From Sphingomonas_L flavalba_A (GTDB lineage Bacteria > Pseudomonadota > Alphaproteobacteria > Sphingomonadales > Sphingomonadaceae), in assembly GCF_047553045.1 (NCBI RefSeq), contig NZ_CP180208.1, positions 2,604,001-2,668,000 of the forward strand: 64,000 nt of DNA, in the 5' to 3' direction. The notes beneath the pieces were generated by a model, which ran no database searches, had not been told where the DNA came from, and saw only the letters and a list, made by a program, of their open reading frames with translations. A program made the translations under genes and the position numbers. Below are positions 30,992 through 39,640 of this stretch, in pieces (within the stretch, counting starts at the first letter, position 1; every line of letters starts with the position of its first letter).

Positions 30992-32095
30992 ATGTCACCA
31001 TATCGCCGCATGCTGCTCTGCGCCGGCGCCGTCGCGCTGGCGGCGACCGGGTCGAGCAGCGGGACCGTTCGCGACATACCGGCGCCGTCGGCGCCGGCGG
31101 CGACGCCGATCCGCGACCAGCCGCTGTCGGTCCTGACCTATAACATCGCCGCCCTGCCCTGGCCGCTCGCCACTGGCCGTGGCGCGGCGACAGGCCGGAT
31201 CGCCGCCCGCCTGGCCGCGATGCGGCACGCCAACCGCCAGCCCCGGATCGTGCTGTTGCAGGAAGCGTTCACGCCGGAAGCGGCGCGGATCGCCCGGCAT
31301 GCCGGCTATCGCCATGTCGCCACCGGGGCAGACACCGCCCTGCGCAACGCGGTGCCGCCGACCGCCGCCGACATCCGCTTTCTGGCTGACGCGCGCCCGG
31401 ACCGGGGCGAAGGATGGGGCAAGCCGCTGGGCAGCGGCCTGATCATCCTGTCCGACTACCCGATCGTCGCGGTGCACCGCATGGCCTTTCCCGATTTCGC
31501 CTGCGCCGGATTCGACTGTCTGGCCAATAAAGGCGTGTTGATCGCCCACCTCCGGGTGCCCGGCTTCGCCACGCCTGTCGCGGTCGCCAACGCGCATTTG
31601 AATGCGCGCCGGGCGTCCGGCGTACCGGTGGCGCGCGCGCATGCAGCCTATCAGCGGCAGGTAACGCTGATGGCCGAATTCATCGGCCACCATGTCGCAG
31701 CCGATGCGCCGCTGTTCCTGGGCGGCGACATGAATATCGGCAAAGACCCGGACCGGGCACGCACCTTCTTCGAGCAATTCGCGCGCATGGGCTTCAGCTT
31801 CGTCGCCCCCGGACATGGCGGGTTGCGCCGTGCGCTGGCTATCAGGTCGTGGACCGACCCCGATGCCCGCGATGCCCTCGTCTACGCCGACCGCCACGGC
31901 AAGGACTGGCTGTTCGCGCGGGCGGCCGGCGGCGCGCCGATGGCGATCGCCGGCGCGCATGCGCCGTTCCGGCCGGAGCGCGACGGCAAACCGTTGTCCG
32001 ACCATGTCGGCTATGTCATCGATTATCGTCCCGCGCCCGCGACGATACGCCTGACCGCCGGACGGCCCACACCCCGGCAACGCATCCCGACTTGA
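30992..32095 (+). CDS. Endonuclease/exonuclease/phosphatase (EEP) family exported protein
   Basis: The 367-aa product has a signal peptide (about residues 1-24) and an EEP fold: VLTYNIAALPWP (metal Asn), VLLQEAF (catalytic Glu), ANAHLNARR, LGGDMNIG and LSDHVGYVIDY (catalytic His). The family includes sphingomyelinases, inositol phosphatases and nucleases. The Cys-containing CAGFDCLANKGVL segment resembles bacterial sphingomyelinase-like members, a suggestion only. It is secreted or periplasmic, and stands alone between ihfB and tRNA-Leu. Confidence 0.85.
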   Translation: MSPYRRMLLCAGAVALAATGSSSGTVRDIPAPSAPAATPIRDQPLSVLTYNIAALPWPLATGRGAATGRIAARLAAMRHANRQPRIVLLQEAFTPEAARIARHAGYRHVATGADTALRNAVPPTAADIRFLADARPDRGEGWGKPLGSGLIILSDYPIVAVHRMAFPDFACAGFDCLANKGVLIAHLRVPGFATPVAVANAHLNARRASGVPVARAHAAYQRQVTLMAEFIGHHVAADAPLFLGGDMNIGKDPDRARTFFEQFARMGFSFVAPGHGGLRRALAIRSWTDPDARDALVYADRHGKDWLFARAAGGAPMAIAGAHAPFRPERDGKPLSDHVGYVIDYRPAPATIRLTAGRPTPRQRIPT

Positions 32096-32129
32096 CCCGC
32101 TACCATAAACGCGGCTTTTGCGGTTGCGT

Positions 32130-32215
32130 GCGGACGTGGCGGAACCGGTAGACGCAGCGGACTTAAAATCCGCTTCCCCATGGGAGTGCGGGTTCGATTC
32201 CCGCCGTCCGCACCA
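32130..32215 (+). tRNA. tRNA-Leu (TAA)
   Basis: An 86-nt class-II tRNA (GCGGACGTGGCGGAA...CGTCCGCACCA) has a long variable arm (CTTCCCCATGGGAGT), anticodon loop CTTAAAA and encoded CCA; the acceptor stem GCGGACG/CGTCCGC is perfect. Confidence 0.97.
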
Positions 32216-32305
32216 GATTTCAGGCAACCTCGATGATGCGCGCGCCCTTTTGCCCGGCTAGCGGAAACGCGTGCCTGCGCCGAGCGAAAGCGGCGCTTGG
32301 CAGGA

Positions 32306-32329
32306 ACATATAAAGATTTCTTTATATGT
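32306..32329. promoter_or_regulatory. Palindromic operator upstream of metE
   Basis: ACATATAAAG and CTTTATATGT form a perfect 10-bp inverted repeat with a 4-nt spacer, in a GC-rich neighbourhood. It ends three bases before the -35 hexamer of the metE promoter. The core ATATAAAG/CTTTATAT resembles the sites described for the ArsR-family methionine-cycle regulators SahR/SamR; the regulator is not in the window. Confidence 0.72.
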
Positions 32330-32332
32330 CGA

Positions 32333-32361
32333 TTGACATGCTCGCCGCGTTCGGCTTTAAG
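32333..32361 (+). promoter_or_regulatory. Candidate metE promoter
   Basis: TTGACA (32333-32338, full consensus) and TTTAAG (32356-32361) are 17 nt apart. A start near 32368 would place the cobalamin riboswitch at the very beginning of the transcript. Confidence 0.65.
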
Positions 32362-32367
32362 GGCGTG

Positions 32368-32562
32368 GTCGAGGTTCTCCGCGTCGTTCGCGGCGCGGAG
32401 CTAAGACGGGAAGCCGGTGGCGCCCGCGAGGGCGGAGTCCGGCGCTGCCCCCGCAACTGTAAGCGGTGAGCGCAGGTCCGATCGGGGTCACTGGTGCCGA
32501 CCGGCACCGGGAAGGCCGGGACCTGAGCGACGACCCGCGAGCCAGGAGACCTGCCTCGTCAC
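32368..32562 (+). promoter_or_regulatory. Cobalamin (B12) riboswitch
   Basis: The sequence runs in the expected order: GGTCGAGGTTC start, GCTAAGACGGGAAGCCGGTG, GGCGCTGCCCCCGCAACTGTAAGCGG core, GGCACCGGGAAGGCCGGGACC arm, and the B12 box GCGAGCCAGGAGACCTGCC (about 32538-32556). It precedes metE, the B12-independent methionine synthase, the known logic being that adenosylcobalamin shuts metE off. The 250 bases from 32563 to the start codon hold small GC hairpins (CGGGGTGCCCCG near 32578-32590) that may be the expression platform, and no gene. Confidence 0.95.
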
Positions 32563-32813
32563 GATAACGTCCTCGGGCGGGGTGCCCCGATGGATCGCGC
32601 GAGAGCACCCGCGCGTCCATTCCGCAGCCCGCCCGCAATGCAGGTGTGTGTCATGCGGTTTTCGTCGTCCATCACCCGATCGATCCGGCCGCCGCCCGGC
32701 CCGCACCGCGCGATCGCGCCCGGCTGACCCGCCGCGCGTCGCGCGCCGCCGAATACCGCACTTCATCCCCCAGCTAACCGGCGGGCACCCTGCCCGGCCG
32801 GAGGAGATTCTCT

Positions 32814-35138
32814 ATGTCTGTCATCGTCGCCAATCTCGGCTTTCCCCGCATCGGCCCGCGCCGCGAGCTGAAGACCGCGCTCGAGGCCTTCTGGTCCGGC
32901 AAGACCAGCGAGGCCGATCTGCTGGAAACCGCCGCCGCGCTGCGCGCCGCCACCTGGGCACGGCAGAAGGCGCTGGGCGTCGAGGTGATCCCAAGCAACG
33001 ATTTCTCGCTGTACGATCAGGTTCTGGACACCAGCGTGACGGTCGGCGCGATCCCGGCCATCTACCGCCCGCTCGGCGCCGCCGATTCGCTGGCCGTCTA
33101 TTTCGCGATGGCGCGCGGCACCCAGACCGGCGTCGCCGAGGAAGGGTGCAGCCATGGCCACGGCGCCCATACCGACGTACCGGCGCAGGAAATGACCAAG
33201 TGGTTCGACACCAATTACCATTACATGGTCCCGGAAGTGACCGCGAACCAGAATTTTGCGCTGACGTCCACCAAGGCGATCGACCAATTCAAGGAAGCCA
33301 AGGCGCTTGGTTACCACACCCGGCCGGTGATCCTTGGTCCGGTGACCTGGCTGCTGCTTGCCAAGGCCAAGGACGCGGCGTTCGACCCGCTGACCCTGCT
33401 GCCGGCGCTGCTGCCGGTCTATAGCGAGCTGCTCAGCCGGCTACGCGACGCCGGCGCCGACTGGGTGCAGATCGACGAGCCGGCGCTGGTCCTCGACCTC
33501 GACGCGCGGGCGCGCGAAGCCTTCGCCACCGCCTATCGCCATTTCGCCGATACTGTCGGCGGGCTGAAGCTGATGCTCGCCACCTATTTCGGCGCGCTGG
33601 GCGACAATCTGGACACCGCGCTGGCGCTGCCGGTCGCCGGGCTGCATGTCGACCTGGTCCGCGCGCCGGAGCAGCTTGACGCCGTCGTCGCCAGGGCGCG
33701 GCCGGACCTGCTGCTGTCGCTGGGCGTCGTCGACGGGCGCAACGTGTGGAAGGCGGATCTGGGCGCGCTGCTCAACCGGCTGGAGCCGGTGGCCGGGCAG
33801 TTCCAGAAGCTGCAGATCGCGCCGTCCTGCTCGCTGCTACACACGCCGATCGACCTGGCGCTGGAGACCAAACTCGACGCGCAGGTGGCGAGCTGGCTGG
33901 CGTTCGGCGCGCAGAAGCTGGAGGAACTGGCGCTGCTCGGCAAGGCGCTGAACGGCGGGCGGGCGGCGGTGGCCGACGCGCTGGTCGCCAACGCCTATGC
34001 GATCGCCGACCGGCGCGCGTCGCCGCTGGTCAACAACCCGGCGGTGCGGACCCGGCTGGCCGGGATAGACGCCGGCTGGGCACGGCGCGAGACGCCGTTC
34101 GCCGAGCGGATCAAGGCGCAGCAGGCGGTGCTGAACCTGCCGCCGCTGCCGACGACGACGATCGGGTCGTTCCCGCAGACGGCCGAGGTCCGCAAGGCCC
34201 GCGCCGCCCACGGCAAGGGCGTGCTGGACCAGGCGGGGTATGACGCCTTCCTGCGCGAGGAGACCGAGCGCGCGATCCGCTGGCAGGAGGAGATCGACAT
34301 CGACGTGCTGGTCCACGGCGAGTTCGAGCGCAACGACATGGTCCAGTATTTCGGCGAGCAGCTTGCCGGTTTTGCCTTCACCCGCGCGGCGTGGGTGCAA
34401 AGCTATGGCTCGCGCTGCGTGCGGCCGCCGATCATCTACGGCGACGTGTCGCGGCCGCAACCGATGACGGTGGCGTGGTGGCGCTATGCCCAGTCGCTGA
34501 CCGACCGGCCGGTCAAGGGCATGCTGACCGGGCCGGTGACGATCCTGCAATGGTCGTTCGTCCGCGACGACCAGCCGCGTTCGGACACCTGCCGCCAGAT
34601 CGCGCTGGCGATCCGCGACGAGGTGGTCGACCTGGAGGCGGCCGGCGCCAAGATCATCCAGATCGACGAGGCGGCCTTGCGCGAAGGGCTGCCGCTGCGC
34701 CGCGCCGACTGGCAGCATTATCTGGACTGGGCGGTCGAAAGCTTCCGCATCACCGCATCCGGCGTGCGGCCGGAAACCCAGATCCACACCCACATGTGCT
34801 ATTCCGAGTTCAACGACATCATCGAATCGATCGGCGCCATGGACGCCGACGTGATCTCCATCGAGACATCGCGTTCGAAGATGGAACTGCTCGACGCGTT
34901 CGTGACCTACAAATATCCGAACGAGATCGGGCCGGGCGTCTACGACATCCACAGCCCGCGCATCCCGGCAACGCGCGAGATGGAAGAGCTGCTGCTGAAG
35001 GCCGGCGAGCGGCTGTCCGCCGGGCAGTTGTGGGTCAACCCCGATTGCGGCCTGAAAACCCGCAAGTGGGAGGACGTGAAGCCGGCGCTGGTCAACATGG
35101 TCGACGCGGCAAAGGCGGCGCGGGCGGCGCTGGTCTGA
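32814..35138 (+). CDS. metE: Cobalamin-independent methionine synthase
   Basis: The 774-aa two-domain enzyme transfers methyl from 5-methyltetrahydropteroyl-triglutamate to homocysteine. Zinc ligands in the C-terminal barrel are visible: His660 and Cys662 in HTHMCYSEFND, Glu in the following region, and Cys745 in NPDCGLKTR. N-terminal LGFPRIGPRRELKTALEAFW and the mid block TTTIGSFPQTAEVRKARA are typical. A strong ribosome binding site (CGGAGGAGATTCTCT) precedes ATG 32814. It is monocistronic, regulated by the riboswitch and operator upstream. Confidence 0.98.
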   Translation: MSVIVANLGFPRIGPRRELKTALEAFWSGKTSEADLLETAAALRAATWARQKALGVEVIPSNDFSLYDQVLDTSVTVGAIPAIYRPLGAADSLAVYFAMARGTQTGVAEEGCSHGHGAHTDVPAQEMTKWFDTNYHYMVPEVTANQNFALTSTKAIDQFKEAKALGYHTRPVILGPVTWLLLAKAKDAAFDPLTLLPALLPVYSELLSRLRDAGADWVQIDEPALVLDLDARAREAFATAYRHFADTVGGLKLMLATYFGALGDNLDTALALPVAGLHVDLVRAPEQLDAVVARARPDLLLSLGVVDGRNVWKADLGALLNRLEPVAGQFQKLQIAPSCSLLHTPIDLALETKLDAQVASWLAFGAQKLEELALLGKALNGGRAAVADALVANAYAIADRRASPLVNNPAVRTRLAGIDAGWARRETPFAERIKAQQAVLNLPPLPTTTIGSFPQTAEVRKARAAHGKGVLDQAGYDAFLREETERAIRWQEEIDIDVLVHGEFERNDMVQYFGEQLAGFAFTRAAWVQSYGSRCVRPPIIYGDVSRPQPMTVAWWRYAQSLTDRPVKGMLTGPVTILQWSFVRDDQPRSDTCRQIALAIRDEVVDLEAAGAKIIQIDEAALREGLPLRRADWQHYLDWAVESFRITASGVRPETQIHTHMCYSEFNDIIESIGAMDADVISIETSRSKMELLDAFVTYKYPNEIGPGVYDIHSPRIPATREMEELLLKAGERLSAGQLWVNPDCGLKTRKWEDVKPALVNMVDAAKAARAALV

Positions 35139-35145
35139 CCGTAAC

Positions 35146-35180
35146 GGGGGAGCGGCAGCTGCGTCGCTCCCCCCTATTTC
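35146..35180 (+). terminator. metE terminator
   Basis: GGGGGAGCG (35146-35154) and CGCTCCCCC (35165-35173) form a 9-bp stem, followed by CTATTTCTT. It lies between metE and a convergent gene. Confidence 0.8.
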
Positions 35181-35261
35181 TTCCGGTGTCAGGTTAAACG
35201 CGGGCCAGCGCGACGAAGCACAGGGCCGGACGCCCCGCGCGACACCCGCGATACAATGCTG

Positions 35262-35987
35262 TCAGAACTTGAAGGCGGTGCCGATGTAGACGGCCTGGCT
35301 GTCGCGCCGGGCGTCGCTGCTCGGTTGCAGCCGGTCACGCTGGCTCTGGTAACGCAGGCCGGCGGTGACATCGATGTTGCGGGTCAGCGAATAGGAGCTG
35401 GCGAGATCGACCGAGACGCGCTCGTCATCCGCGACCAGCCGGGGCTGGTTGCCGATCGGGCTGTCCTTGCCGACCTGGAGCCGGGTGCTGAACCGCGGCG
35501 CGTTGTAGCTGACGCCGACGTCGACCTTCTGCCGGCTGCCCGGCATCATGCCGAGATCGACCTTGGCGACGTCGCCGGACAGGGCGAAACGCTTCCAGCC
35601 GACCGAAACGCCGAGGTTGTAGGCGATCGGCGACAGGCCGGAGGTGGCGGGCGCCTGCCCGGCCATCCGTTCCGCCTGGGCACGGCTGCCGGTGGAGAGC
35701 GCGCGAACCGCGACCGTGACCGACCGTTTGCCGTTGAGCGCCGCCGCCGATGGCGTGAAGCGGAAACCGGAACCGCCGGGCAGCCCGGCGCGGGCCAGGC
35801 TGGCCGCCATGCGCGGATCGGCGCCGGCCGGGGTGAATGTGCCCAGCCCGCCATTGGTCAGCGCATTGCTGACCCCAAGCTGGCCGGCCAGATCGTCCGC
35901 GCGGGCACCAAATACGGGAGACAGGGCGAAGCCGAGGACGGCAATCGCCACCCCCGTCATCCCTGCAATCCCCCGCAATCCGCGCAT
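35262..35987 (-). CDS. Predicted outer-membrane beta-barrel protein
   Basis: The 241-aa product has a signal peptide (about residues 1-30, cleavage near ARA-DD), a Gly/Ala-rich region, and from about residue 120 alternating amphipathic strands (YNLGVSVGWKRFALSGDVAKVDL, VDVGVSYNAPRFSTRLQVGKD shortened, VDLASSYSLTRNIDVTAGLRYQ). It ends VYIGTAFKF with the C-terminal Phe typical for BAM substrates. No named family is recognised; possibly a small porin-like or structural protein. Confidence 0.75.
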   Translation of the reverse strand: MRGLRGIAGMTGVAIAVLGFALSPVFGARADDLAGQLGVSNALTNGGLGTFTPAGADPRMAASLARAGLPGGSGFRFTPSAAALNGKRSVTVAVRALSTGSRAQAERMAGQAPATSGLSPIAYNLGVSVGWKRFALSGDVAKVDLGMMPGSRQKVDVGVSYNAPRFSTRLQVGKDSPIGNQPRLVADDERVSVDLASSYSLTRNIDVTAGLRYQSQRDRLQPSSDARRDSQAVYIGTAFKF

Positions 35988-36188
35988 CGCGAATCCCCAA
36001 CTCGTAGTTCGGCCTGCCGTCTAGCACGATTCGAGAACACGTCGCCACGTGCGGAATCGCTTTTCAGCCGATTGTTGCACAACATCCACAATCGTGGTCG
36101 ATCGCCCCGCTTTGCGCGCCTTGCGGGGACGGCGCGAGGGCTTATAAGCGGCCTTCGACCGCATTCCGGCGTATTTCGAGGAAGTGAG

Positions 36189-36620
36189 ATGGCCGTTCCC
36201 ATTCGTCCCCTGATCCTGATTCTCGCGCTCGGCCTTGCCGCCTGCGGCCAGAAAGACCGCCCCAGGACCGACCTGGCCGCCGCGAAGATCACCCAGATCG
36301 GCGTCAATTCCTATCTGTGGCGCGCGTCGCTCGACACGCTGTCGTTCATGCCGCTGGTCCAGACCGATTCCAACGGCGGCGTTATCGTCACCGACTGGTA
36401 CGCCAACCCGCAGACGCCGACCGAGCGGATGAAGGTGACGGTGACCATTCTTGATCAGGATCTGCGCGCCGACGCACTGAAGGTGGCGGCGCTGCGCCAG
36501 GTCAGCCAGAACGGCCAGTGGCTCGACGCGCCGGTGCAGGCGGCGACGGTACAGAAGCTGGAGAACATCATCCTGACCCGCGCCCGCGACCTGCGCCGCA
36601 ATTCGATCACCAAGGGTTAA
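36189..36620 (+). CDS. DUF3576 lipoprotein
   Basis: The 143-aa product is a lipoprotein (lipobox LAAC, Cys19) with the DUF3576 domain: IGVNSYLWRASLDTLSFMPL and GGVIVTDWYANPQTPTERMKV (in shortened blocks), ending with ARDLRRNSI. The family is alphaproteobacterial, of unknown function, and typically lies directly before leuS, 15 bases here, followed by lptE and holA. That linkage with lipopolysaccharide export suggests envelope duty. AGGAAGTGAG precedes ATG 36189. Confidence 0.92.
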   Translation: MAVPIRPLILILALGLAACGQKDRPRTDLAAAKITQIGVNSYLWRASLDTLSFMPLVQTDSNGGVIVTDWYANPQTPTERMKVTVTILDQDLRADALKVAALRQVSQNGQWLDAPVQAATVQKLENIILTRARDLRRNSITKG

Positions 36621-36635
36621 GGGATAGGGCAGCCG

Positions 36636-39146
36636 ATGGCTTCGCGCTTCAATCCGCGCATCGCCGACGCGCGCTGGCAGAAGGCGTGGGACGACGCCCA
36701 GGCATTCCGCGCCGACGACCTGTCGCCAAAGCCGAAAAGCTATGTGCTGGAGATGTTCCCCTACCCGTCGGGGCGCATCCACATGGGCCATGTCCGCAAC
36801 TATACGATGGGGGACGTTCTGGCGCGCTACCGCCGGATGACCGGCCACGAAGTGCTGCACCCGATGGGCTGGGACGCTTTCGGCATGCCGGCCGAGAATG
36901 CGGCGATGGAAAAGAAGGTCCACCCCGGCAACTGGACCCGCGCCAATATCGACACGATGCGAACCCAACTGAAGGCGCTTGGTTTCGCGCTCGACTGGAG
37001 CCGCGAACTGGCGACCTGCGAACCGGACTATTACGGGCAGGAACAGGCGCTGTTCCTCGACCTGTACGAGGCCGGGCTGGTCTATCGCAAGGAATCGGCG
37101 GTCAACTGGGACCCGGTCGACATGACCGTGCTCGCCAACGAGCAGGTGATCGACGGGCGCGGCTGGCGATCCGGCGCGCTGGTCGAGCGGCGCAAGCTCA
37201 GCCAGTGGTTCCTGAAGATCACCGCCTTCGCCGACGAACTGCTCGCCGGTCTGGGCACGCTCGACCAGTGGCCGGACAAGGTGCGGCTGATGCAGGAGAA
37301 CTGGATCGGTAAGAGCCAGGGCATGCAGTTCCGCTTTGCCCTGTCCGACGGCGAGGCGGTCGAGGTGTTCACCACCCGGCCGGACACGATTTTCGGCGCC
37401 AGTTTCGTCGCCGTCGCCACCGACCACCCGCTCGCGGTGCGACTGGCGCAGGACGACCCGGCGCTGGCCGCGTTCATCGCCGAATGTCGCGCCGGCGGCA
37501 CCACCGCCGCCGAGATCGAGACGGCGGAGAAGAAAGGCTATGACACCGGCCTGACCGCGACCCACCCGTTCGACCCGGATTGGGCATTGCCGGTGCATGT
37601 CGCGAATTTCGTGCTGATGGACTACGGCACCGGCGCGGTGTTCGGCGTGCCCGCGCACGACCAGCGCGACCTGGATTTCGCGCGCAAATACGGCCTGCCG
37701 GTGCGCCGGGTGGTCAGCGAGGGCGACGAGACGGCGGCCGATTTCGCCGGCGACACCGCCTATACCGGCCCCGGCACGCTGGTGAATTCCCGCTTCCTGG
37801 ACGGCATGGCGGTCGAGGCGGCGAAGCAGGCGGTGATCGGCCGGGCCGAGGCCGAAGGCTGGGGCAAGGGCACGACGGTGTGGCGGCTGCGCGACTGGGG
37901 CGTGTCGCGCCAGCGTTACTGGGGCACGCCGATCCCGTTCATCCATTGCGAGGCGTGCGGCGTCGTGCCGGTGCCGAAGGCCGATTTGCCGGTGAAGCTG
38001 CCGGAAGACGTGACCTTCGACATACCGGGCAACCCGCTGGACCGCCACCCGACGTGGAAGCACGTCCCCTGCCCCACCTGCGGCGGCACCGCGCGGCGAG
38101 AGACCGACACGCTCGACACCTTCGTCGATTCGTCCTGGTATTTCATCCGCTTCGCCAGCCAGCCGGACGACAAGCCGTTCGACCGCGCCGTCGCCGAGCA
38201 ATGGTTGCCGGTCGGCCAGTATATCGGCGGGGTCGAGCATGCGATCCTGCACCTGCTCTACGCCCGTTTCTGGACGCGGGCGCTGAACCGGATCGGCCGG
38301 CTGGCGATAGAAGAGCCGTTCGCCAGCCTGTTCACCCAGGGCATGGTGACGCACGAGACCTATCGCACCGCCGCCGGCCAGTGGGTTGGCCCCGACGATG
38401 TCGAGCGCACCGACAAGGGCGCGACGCTGCACGACACCGGCGAGGCGGTAACGATCGGCCGCGTCGAGAAGATGTCGAAATCGAAGAAGAACGTCATCGA
38501 TCCGGCACCGATCCTCGACCGTTACGGCGCCGACGCGGTGCGCTGGTTCATGCTGTCCGACAGCCCGCCCGAGCGCGACCTGCCCTGGTCCGAAGCCGGG
38601 ATCGAGGGCGCCTGGCGGTTCATCCAGCGGGTCTGGCGGCTGGTCGACGGCGTCGGCGCGCCCGGAACCGACGCCGACGCGACGCTGAAACGCAAGACCC
38701 ACCGGATCATCGCCGCCGTCGCCGAGGATATCGAGGCGCTGTCGTTCAACAAGGCGGTCGCCAAGCTGTATGAGTTGACCACCGCGATCGAAAAGGCGCC
38801 GGCTGGCCCGGCGCGCGATGCCGCGACCCGTATCCTGATCCGCCTCGTCGCGCCGATGGCGCCGCATCTGGCGGAAGAAGCGTGGGCGCAGCTGGGCGAG
38901 CAGGGCCTGATCGCCGCCGCCGACTGGCCCGCCGTCGACCCCGCGATGCTGGTCGACGACGAAGTGACGATCGCGATTCAGGTCAACGGCAAGCTTCGCG
39001 ACAAGCTGACGGTGGCGAAAGGCACCCCGCGCGAGACGGTGGAGGCGCTGGCGCTGGCGTCGGAAAATGTCGTGCGCATCCTGGACGGCAAGCCGCCGCG
39101 CAAGGTGATCGTTGTGCCCGACCGGCTGGTCAACCTGGTCGCATGA
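36636..39146 (+). CDS. leuS: Leucyl-tRNA synthetase
   Basis: The 836-aa class-I synthetase has the HIGH-type motif HMGH (His49-His52), the CP1 editing domain (about 220-400, with TTRPDTIFGASF and the conserved GIMGVPAHDQRD-type GAVFGVPAHDQRD), WGVSRQRYWGTPIP, a Cys-pair insert (CEACG, CPTCGG), and KMSKS (612-616). The C-terminal anticodon domain begins about 660. Its stop overlaps the lptE start (ATGA at 39143-39146), so envelope and translation genes are coupled. Confidence 0.98.
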   Translation: MASRFNPRIADARWQKAWDDAQAFRADDLSPKPKSYVLEMFPYPSGRIHMGHVRNYTMGDVLARYRRMTGHEVLHPMGWDAFGMPAENAAMEKKVHPGNWTRANIDTMRTQLKALGFALDWSRELATCEPDYYGQEQALFLDLYEAGLVYRKESAVNWDPVDMTVLANEQVIDGRGWRSGALVERRKLSQWFLKITAFADELLAGLGTLDQWPDKVRLMQENWIGKSQGMQFRFALSDGEAVEVFTTRPDTIFGASFVAVATDHPLAVRLAQDDPALAAFIAECRAGGTTAAEIETAEKKGYDTGLTATHPFDPDWALPVHVANFVLMDYGTGAVFGVPAHDQRDLDFARKYGLPVRRVVSEGDETAADFAGDTAYTGPGTLVNSRFLDGMAVEAAKQAVIGRAEAEGWGKGTTVWRLRDWGVSRQRYWGTPIPFIHCEACGVVPVPKADLPVKLPEDVTFDIPGNPLDRHPTWKHVPCPTCGGTARRETDTLDTFVDSSWYFIRFASQPDDKPFDRAVAEQWLPVGQYIGGVEHAILHLLYARFWTRALNRIGRLAIEEPFASLFTQGMVTHETYRTAAGQWVGPDDVERTDKGATLHDTGEAVTIGRVEKMSKSKKNVIDPAPILDRYGADAVRWFMLSDSPPERDLPWSEAGIEGAWRFIQRVWRLVDGVGAPGTDADATLKRKTHRIIAAVAEDIEALSFNKAVAKLYELTTAIEKAPAGPARDAATRILIRLVAPMAPHLAEEAWAQLGEQGLIAAADWPAVDPAMLVDDEVTIAIQVNGKLRDKLTVAKGTPRETVEALALASENVVRILDGKPPRKVIVVPDRLVNLVA

Positions 39147-39640
39147 AGCGGCTGGCGCCCCTGCTGGCGGCGTGCCTGATCCTTGCCGGCTGCGGATTGC
39201 GGCCGCTGTACCAGGGCGGCGGCAGCGGCGCGGTGGCGCAGGCACTGGGCGGCATCGAGGTCGCGGCGATCGATGGCAAGGCCGGCTGGCTGGTCCGTAA
39301 CGCAATCACCGACCGGATCGGGCCGCCGACCGGCACGCCCCGTTACCGGCTGGAAGTCGAGCTGGACGACCGGATCAGCGGGTTCGGCGTGCGCCGCGAC
39401 GATGCGGTGACGCGGGAGCGGCGGACTTTGCGCGCGCGCTACCGCCTGCGTGACGCCGGGGCGGGCACCGTCCTGCTCGACACCACCGCCAGTTCGGACG
39501 CCGGCATCGACGTGGTCAATTCCGACTATGCGACGATCGCGGCGGAAAATACCGCGCTGGAGAACCTGTCGCAGGCGATTGCCGACCAGATCGTCGCCCG
39601 CCTCGCCCTCTACGCCAGCCGCAGCCCCGGCGGGCGATGA
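39143..39640 (+). CDS. lptE: LPS assembly lipoprotein LptE
   Basis: The 165-aa lipoprotein (lipobox LAGC, Cys17) opens CGLRPLYQGG, the signature of alphaproteobacterial LptE/RlpB, and has the conserved RYRLEVELDDRISGFGVRRDD and NSDYATIAAENTALENLSQ blocks. It plugs the LptD barrel for lipopolysaccharide insertion at the outer membrane. Overlaps leuS at its start and holA at its end (ATGA both sides). Confidence 0.93.
   Translation: MKRLAPLLAACLILAGCGLRPLYQGGGSGAVAQALGGIEVAAIDGKAGWLVRNAITDRIGPPTGTPRYRLEVELDDRISGFGVRRDDAVTRERRTLRARYRLRDAGAGTVLLDTTASSDAGIDVVNSDYATIAAENTALENLSQAIADQIVARLALYASRSPGGR

Noticed and set aside
36021..39305. Long minus-strand open frame of 1094 codons opposite leuS
   Set aside because: It is a GC-driven antisense shadow of leuS: low-complexity Arg/His/Gly/Asp, no ribosome binding site and no recognisable motif.
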